From contig CALKIR010000059.1 of assembly GCA_937995985.1 (NCBI GenBank), forward strand, positions 1 through 29,275: 29,275 nucleotides of DNA, in the 5' to 3' direction. The DNA is from an uncultured Alcaligenaceae bacterium (lineage in GTDB: Bacteria > Pseudomonadota > Gammaproteobacteria > Burkholderiales > Burkholderiaceae_B). The position numbers and the translations under genes were made by a program. Under the pieces are notes generated by a model. The model was not told where the DNA came from, did not search any database, and saw only the letters and a list, made by a program, of their open reading frames with translations. Shown piece after piece: positions 25,338 through 29,275 of the stretch (position 1 is its first letter; every line of letters begins with the position of its first letter).

Positions 25338-25697
25338 TTATGACTGAGCCAACACCTCAATCTCTGCAGCGGCTCGAATCTCTAGCCCCTCCTCATCTAC
25401 CCACCGCAACTGCAACACACCTGAACGCGGAGGCACAAAGCTAAAAGCTAAAAAGGGATTGGGAGAGATCGCTGTATCTAGCACCCACTCCATTAATAAT
25501 TCCTCATCAAAAAAACACTCGCAATGAGTAATAATATTGCGTGGAATAGGCGTCCCGTCAGCCTCTAAGCGTAGCCCCGTTTCCATTGGGTGCTGTACAA
25601 TCACCTTAACCTCTACCACCTCACCGGCAAGCGGCTGTGTATTACTCACAGTCATACGAGGGGGCCGAGACTGACGCGCCAAAGAGGAGTGTGCCAT
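25338..25697 (-). CDS. soxZ: Thiosulfate oxidation carrier subunit SoxZ
   Basis: Partner of SoxY in the periplasmic SoxYZ carrier that holds sulfur intermediates on a cysteine arm. The 119-residue product shows the SoxZ immunoglobulin-like core: GEVVEVKVIVQHPMETGLR, PRNIITHCECFFDEELLMEW, then AISPNPFLAFSFVPPRSG and LRWVDEEG. There is no signal peptide, as expected: SoxZ is carried out with SoxY through the Tat system. Its ATG overlaps the SoxY stop by 1 nt, so the two are translated together in equal amounts. None of soxXA, soxB or soxCD is in the window, so the carrier must work with genes elsewhere or in a reduced pathway. Confidence 0.93.
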   Translation of the reverse strand: MAHSSLARQSRPPRMTVSNTQPLAGEVVEVKVIVQHPMETGLRLEADGTPIPRNIITHCECFFDEELLMEWVLDTAISPNPFLAFSFVPPRSGVLQLRWVDEEGLEIRAAAEIEVLAQS

Positions 25698-26146
25698 TAA
25701 CTACATCCTCCCAAAACTACCATAATATCCTGCTGCGCCTGACGCATGCTGCCGTCACTCATCCGTGCCAGCACCAAAACTTGCTGACTCTCAGACAAAC
25801 GAATACGCGTTTCCACCTCTGTCCTCCCCATCAATGGAGTAAAGCGAAAACGACACACGGTTGGATAAGGATTCGCCTCAGCAACAACCAAAACCTCCTC
25901 ACAAAATACAGTTCCATCTGCAGACCAATCGACCTTTATCTTCACGGGCACCGAGGTCGCATTATCCACCACCTCAGGTAATTCTAACTCTATGCCCTGC
26001 TCAGTCGCGGTCTGCCCCTCTAAAAACTCTGCCAGCAACGCTGATGCATGCTGGCCTGTGGCCCCGGCCCAGCCAACATGCCCCCCAGCCCATGCCGCAG
26101 CCGCAGCAAGCAGCAAACGCCGCCGCCTTATGAATGCCTGATCCAT
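25697..26146 (-). CDS. soxY: SoxY-like sulfur carrier protein with altered C-terminus
   Basis: Periplasmic protein that covalently carries sulfur intermediates on a C-terminal cysteine. The 149-residue product begins with a twin-arginine type signal (RRRRLLLAAAAAW) and then the SoxY beta-sandwich: IELELPEVVDNATSVPVKI, NPYPTVCRFRFTP, and RIRLSESQQVLVLARMSDGS. Typical SoxY proteins end GGCGG, a flexible arm; here the last codons read Gly-Gly-Cys-Ser-stop, so the swinging Cys148 is present but the terminal Gly-Gly is replaced by a single Ser. Two further cysteines (82 and 98) are unusual, since classical SoxY has only the arm cysteine. Start ATG 26146 has AGGTG upstream. It lies 33 nt after fccB and overlaps soxZ. 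Sequence and neighbours fit SoxY; function with the shortened arm is uncertain. Confidence 0.87.
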   Translation of the reverse strand: MDQAFIRRRRLLLAAAAAWAGGHVGWAGATGQHASALLAEFLEGQTATEQGIELELPEVVDNATSVPVKIKVDWSADGTVFCEEVLVVAEANPYPTVCRFRFTPLMGRTEVETRIRLSESQQVLVLARMSDGSMRQAQQDIMVVLGGCS

Positions 26147-26179
26147 CGCACACCTATGATTTTATAGATAAGTTATCAA

Positions 26180-27514
26180 TTATAAAAAATCGCCCCAAGT
26201 AGAACGCGCCCATTCAAAACTCTCACCTATTAACTCAGGAAAAGGCGTATCAATATCGACCTGCGTCTGATGAATATGCCCATCTGCCCCAAACGCATAA
26301 TCAAACTCAACAGCCACCATCTTGAGGGGATCCGGCTGAATCATCATATAGCACAAATTATCCGGCAAAATAGGACGAGGCTCCCTGTCCTTAACCCGCT
26401 CGGAAATATAAGTCGCTGCTATCTTACCCATCTTATTTGCCACATGAGCACTCTTAGGATAATGCCCAAAAGTAGGAGACACCTCGCCCATACAATCCCC
26501 CACTAAATACACACGATCATCATCCTCGGCATGCAACATCGTAGGATGCTGCTTGCCCCACCAGGCCGGCCCACTCTCTGGATCATGGCGAATCAAATCC
26601 GCCTGCCACACAATATCTGCAGCCTGATGAGGAGGCATTAAGACAGCATCAGCAAACTCAAAATCCCCAGCAGTAGTAGAAATAAATCGCTTGAACGGAT
26701 CCACCTCTAACACCTCGGCATTAGGCACATACTGCAACACATCTCCGTACCACTCTGTAAAAGCATAATTAAACCCACCATTAATGGGATTAATACGAGG
26801 CTTAGGATCCAGCACAATAACCTGACCAGGAATATGATTCTTTTTAATATACCAAGCTATGGTACAGGCCCGTTCATAAGGTGAAGGCGGACAGCGATGC
26901 GGCGGAGGCGGCAAAGTCATGACAAAATTCCCCCCCTTAAAGGCCTGAAGCTTTTTCTTTAACAACAAATGCTCCCGGTTAGAAATATAAGCCGCAGGAA
27001 AATGCCGGCGCGTATATTCCGCTGCATACTGATCCGTGCCAAACCACTCCTCATAGGCATTCCGGATCCCACCGGCCACAATCAAATAATCATAATCCAA
27101 AACCCCTTGGCTGCTGTGTACCTGACGCTGCTCCCTATCAATAGCAAACACATCAGCCTGCACCAAGGCATAACCATAATGATTCGCTGGGCGATTTAAG
27201 TCATGCATAATAAAATCGCTTGGAACCACGTCTACCAGCCACTGATTGCTCATCGGGCAAGACCAAAACACCGGGTTGCGCTCTACAACCACTACCTCAA
27301 CCTCAGGAGCCTGCTCGCGCAAATAACGGGCTGCGGTCAACCCTCCCCAGCTACCACCCACAATCACCACACGAAGGGCCTGCGTATTCTTAGGCAAAAT
27401 CTTTTTATGAACACGTACAAAAGGACTGGCTAACGCCCCAGGAGCGGACACCAAAGAAGTCCCTGCAGCCACCCCTGTAGCCGCTAAAAAACGACGCCGA
27501 TGATAATTTTTCAT
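26180..27514 (-). CDS. fccB: Flavocytochrome c sulfide dehydrogenase flavoprotein subunit (FccB/SoxF-like)
   Basis: Periplasmic FAD enzyme that oxidises sulfide, normally passing electrons to a c-type cytochrome. The 444-residue product begins with a clear twin-arginine signal (HRRRFLAATG) and then the FAD dinucleotide fold VVIVGGSWGGLTAARYL. The three functional cysteines of Allochromatium FccB have counterparts: Cys86 in FWSCPMSN (FAD-linking Cys42), Cys208 in HRCPPSPYER (Cys161), and Cys388 in NLCYMM (Cys337), the last two forming the redox disulfide. The second FAD motif is VYLVGD near 335-340. No cytochrome subunit (FccA) is adjacent, so SoxF-like use of another cytochrome is possible. 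First gene of the fccB-soxY-soxZ unit; a palindrome lies just upstream. The Shine-Dalgarno is poor. Confidence 0.92.
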   Translation of the reverse strand: MKNYHRRRFLAATGVAAGTSLVSAPGALASPFVRVHKKILPKNTQALRVVIVGGSWGGLTAARYLREQAPEVEVVVVERNPVFWSCPMSNQWLVDVVPSDFIMHDLNRPANHYGYALVQADVFAIDREQRQVHSSQGVLDYDYLIVAGGIRNAYEEWFGTDQYAAEYTRRHFPAAYISNREHLLLKKKLQAFKGGNFVMTLPPPPHRCPPSPYERACTIAWYIKKNHIPGQVIVLDPKPRINPINGGFNYAFTEWYGDVLQYVPNAEVLEVDPFKRFISTTAGDFEFADAVLMPPHQAADIVWQADLIRHDPESGPAWWGKQHPTMLHAEDDDRVYLVGDCMGEVSPTFGHYPKSAHVANKMGKIAATYISERVKDREPRPILPDNLCYMMIQPDPLKMVAVEFDYAFGADGHIHQTQVDIDTPFPELIGESFEWARSTWGDFL

Positions 27515-27537
27515 GACAATTATGCAGCACTCCCCTG

Positions 27538-27553
27538 CCCTGATGCATCAGGG
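27538..27553. promoter_or_regulatory. 16-bp perfect palindrome upstream of fccB
   Basis: CCCTGATGCATCAGGG, 23 nt before the fccB start codon. On the minus strand it sits between any promoter and the gene. It could be a repressor operator for the sulfur genes or, less likely, a hairpin (no loop). The regulator is unknown. No clear -35/-10 pair was found in this 170-bp gap. Confidence 0.45.
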
Positions 27554-27673
27554 GGGATACACCATGCTGACCTCAACAAAAAAGCACTGACCCAAACTGG
27601 GTACGGACACAGAAAAAAGACTAGACCCCCACAGTATAGCCTGCTTAACCAAGCACCGCACCACTCACCCTCT

Positions 27674-27700
27674 AAAAAAATAGGCGCCTCTTGGCGCCTA
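27674..27700 (-). terminator. Intrinsic terminator after the DEAD-box helicase gene
   Basis: Minus-strand TAGGCGCC and GGCGCCTA pair over 8 bp with a 4-nt loop, followed by seven Ts. It lies 25 nt after the helicase stop and separates it from fccB. Confidence 0.95.
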
Positions 27701-27725
27701 TCTTAACCAACCATACAGACTCTCA

Positions 27726-29069
27726 TCAGCCTAGCCGAGGAGCAGAAGCAGCCCGTCCGCCATTGCCCCGTGCCCGCCGCGGTGCACCGGATGATTGTCC
27801 AGAAAACCGGCGCGCACGCTTCCGAGCATTCTTTTTTCTGGTGGTCTTAGGCGCAGCAGGCTGAGGACGCTGAGTCGGCTCTAACCCAGGCACAGTTTGC
27901 ATGGGAATAGACTGCCCCAAAAAACGCTCAATACGCCGCACCTCAGAAGACTCATTTACCAACGCTAGAGTAAAAGCCTGCCCGTCATTACCCGCACGTC
28001 CGGTACGGCCAATGCGATGCGTATAATCTTCTGCCTGCATGGGCAAATCATAATTAATAACGTGAGTAATCCCTTGAATATCAATACCGCGGGCAGCCAC
28101 ATCTGTTGCCACCAGCACCCGCGTCTGCCGACGCTGCAACTGACGCAAGGTACGACTGCGCTGACGCTGATTCATATCCCCATGCAAAGCCGCAGAAGCA
28201 AAGCCGGCCTTGCTCAGACGACGCGCTAAACGATCCGCTCCACGCTTGGTTGCAGTAAACACAACCGCCTGATCCAACGCCCCATCCATTAACAAATGAT
28301 TAAGCAAATGACGCTTATGCTCTGCATCATCGGCATAAAGCAACGCCTGGCTGATATTGGCATGCTGCTGCTTGGGTGCAGACACACGAATCACCTCAGC
28401 CTGCTTCATCATCCCACTGGCTAATTTACCGACCGCCCCGTCCAAAGTTGCAGAAAATAAAAGTGTCTGACGGGTCTCAGGCGTCTGACTCACAATTCGA
28501 CGGATATCATGGATAAACCCCATATCCAACATGCGATCCGCCTCATCCAATATTAACGTCTGTACCTGTTGTAAGTGCACACGCCCCGCATTGAGATGAT
28601 CCATTAAACGACCAGGCGTTGCTACTAAGACATCAACAGGACGTGATAATGCCCGCAACTGTTCACGATAAGAGACCCCACCCACCACTACGGCCACGTG
28701 AAAACCAGCCTGTGCAGCCGCAAAAGCCTTAGTCGCCTGCCCCACCTGCATGGCTAACTCACGGGTAGGAGCCAAAACCAATACCGCCACAGCAGCAGCC
28801 TCTTGGCCGCGCCGGGCCCCTTGACCGCGCCGCACTGCGCCTTGAGGAGCGGCAGACTGCTGCGCTCGGCTTTCTAAAACCCGCTGAATCGCTGGCAACA
28901 TAAACGCTGCTGTTTTACCACTGCCTGTTTGCGCAGAAACCATCAAGTCCCGCCCTTCTAGGGCCTTAGGTAAAGCAGCAATTTGTACCGGCGTAGGTGC
29001 CTGAAAACCAATTTTTTCTAAAGTAGAAAGTAACGAAGGCGAAACGCCCAAAGACTGAAAAGACGACAT
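27726..29069 (-). CDS. rhlE: DEAD-box ATP-dependent RNA helicase, RhlE type
   Basis: RNA helicase likely involved in ribosome assembly, RNA turnover or cold adaptation. From ATG 29069 it is 447 residues; the frame is open to a TTG at 29147 but ATG 29069 has AAAGGA at ideal spacing and MSSFQSLGVSP is the usual RhlE start. Motifs are complete: Q motif GFQAPTPVQ, Walker A AQTGSGKT (46-53), PTRELA, DEAD box LDEADRMLDMGF, SAT motif LLFSATL, VVFTATKRGADRL, RVLVATDVAARGID and HRIGRTGRAG. There is an Arg/Gln/Ala-rich insertion at about 67-92 between the first motifs, and a basic Arg/Gly-rich tail (about 410-447) that probably binds RNA. A perfect inverted repeat abuts its Shine-Dalgarno. Between strong terminators on both sides, it is monocistronic. 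Confidence 0.95.
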   Translation of the reverse strand: MSSFQSLGVSPSLLSTLEKIGFQAPTPVQIAALPKALEGRDLMVSAQTGSGKTAAFMLPAIQRVLESRAQQSAAPQGAVRRGQGARRGQEAAAVAVLVLAPTRELAMQVGQATKAFAAAQAGFHVAVVVGGVSYREQLRALSRPVDVLVATPGRLMDHLNAGRVHLQQVQTLILDEADRMLDMGFIHDIRRIVSQTPETRQTLLFSATLDGAVGKLASGMMKQAEVIRVSAPKQQHANISQALLYADDAEHKRHLLNHLLMDGALDQAVVFTATKRGADRLARRLSKAGFASAALHGDMNQRQRSRTLRQLQRRQTRVLVATDVAARGIDIQGITHVINYDLPMQAEDYTHRIGRTGRAGNDGQAFTLALVNESSEVRRIERFLGQSIPMQTVPGLEPTQRPQPAAPKTTRKKNARKRARRFSGQSSGAPRRARGNGGRAASAPRLG

Positions 29070-29078
29070 AATATTCCT

Positions 29079-29096
29079 TTGCTGCGCACGCAGCAA
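29079..29096. promoter_or_regulatory. Perfect inverted repeat abutting the rhlE ribosome binding site
   Basis: TTGCTGCG-CA-CGCAGCAA, 18 bp. In the mRNA it can fold as a 7-bp stem with a 4-nt loop whose 3' base runs directly into the AAAGGA Shine-Dalgarno. It could act as an RNA switch on translation or as a DNA operator. No assigned regulator. Confidence 0.45.
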
Positions 29097-29187
29097 TTGA
29101 TGTATTGGTAAGCATCGAGCCGACCAATAAACCAAATATGCGCACAAAGGAACTGTGGCCTGGGACGGTCAAAAAACGCGATGACAT

Positions 29188-29221
29188 AAAAAGCGGCATG
29201 CCTACTCATCCTGCATGCCGC
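29188..29221 (-). terminator. Intrinsic terminator of an upstream minus-strand gene outside the window
   Basis: Minus-strand GCGGCATGC and GCATGCCGC form a perfect 9-bp stem with an 11-nt loop (29213-29221 with 29193-29201), followed by TTTTTATG. The gene it ends must lie beyond 29275; the 54 bases between hairpin and window edge hold no recognisable gene. Confidence 0.85.
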
Positions 29222-29275
29222 ATAGCAAAATTTTCGCACATGCTGTGCACAATAGCAAGGACAATCCCTATTTAT

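Noticed and set aside
29070..29147. 26-residue N-terminal extension of the helicase
   Set aside because: It would begin at TTG, has no ribosome site and crosses the inverted repeat; ATG 29069 has an ideal Shine-Dalgarno.
29222..29275. 3' end of another gene at the window edge
   Set aside because: Only 54 bases remain beyond a terminator hairpin, with stop codons close to the edge; nothing recognisable.

Overview
The window looks like the chromosome of a beta-proteobacterium of the order Burkholderiales, probably Alcaligenaceae-like. This rests on a PhaM-type phasin, a RpoH with beta-proteobacterial character, an AspRS of the non-discriminating type, TAXI/TRAP transport, and roughly half G+C with many short intergenic gaps. 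The placement is inferred from gene content; no rRNA, tRNA, phage, insertion sequence or CRISPR array is visible. Coding density is high: 22 genes in three blocks, minus strand (5-20819), plus strand (21075-24637), minus strand (24712-29069).

Block 1, in transcription order (right to left): an aromatic/amino-acid cluster (tyrB-like aminotransferase, VanA-like Rieske oxygenase, LysN-like aminotransferase, ubiA overlapping it), a PF07399-type Na+/H+ antiporter, aspS with an endonuclease/exonuclease/phosphatase gene, a TRAP-TAXI transporter (binding protein, hairpin, fused permease), rpoH preceded by a near-perfect CIRCE element, a Nudix hydrolase, and a tight run phaM-glmU-MFS transporter-glycosyltransferase-glmS that carries both UDP-GlcNAc-forming enzymes. 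Block 2 is a four-gene MCE lipid ABC transporter (STAS-permease, ATPase, MCE protein, lipoprotein) behind a recognisable sigma-70 promoter. Block 3 is an RhlE-type DEAD-box helicase, then fccB/soxF-soxY-soxZ-flavin reductase, a small sulfur-oxidation module without the rest of the Sox system in view.

The most unusual object is the TAXI binding protein at 10818-11831. Its mature chain is circularly permuted: after a signal peptide it begins with the second half of a normal TAXI protein, runs to the usual C-terminal motif, passes through a polar linker and only then presents the usual N-terminal half. I know of no description of such a permutation in this family. Secondary points are the CIRCE box on rpoH, a SoxY that ends GGCS instead of GGCGG, the MFS/glycosyltransferase pair lodged between glmU and glmS, and several perfect inverted repeats immediately upstream of starts (TAXI gene, fccB, rhlE).
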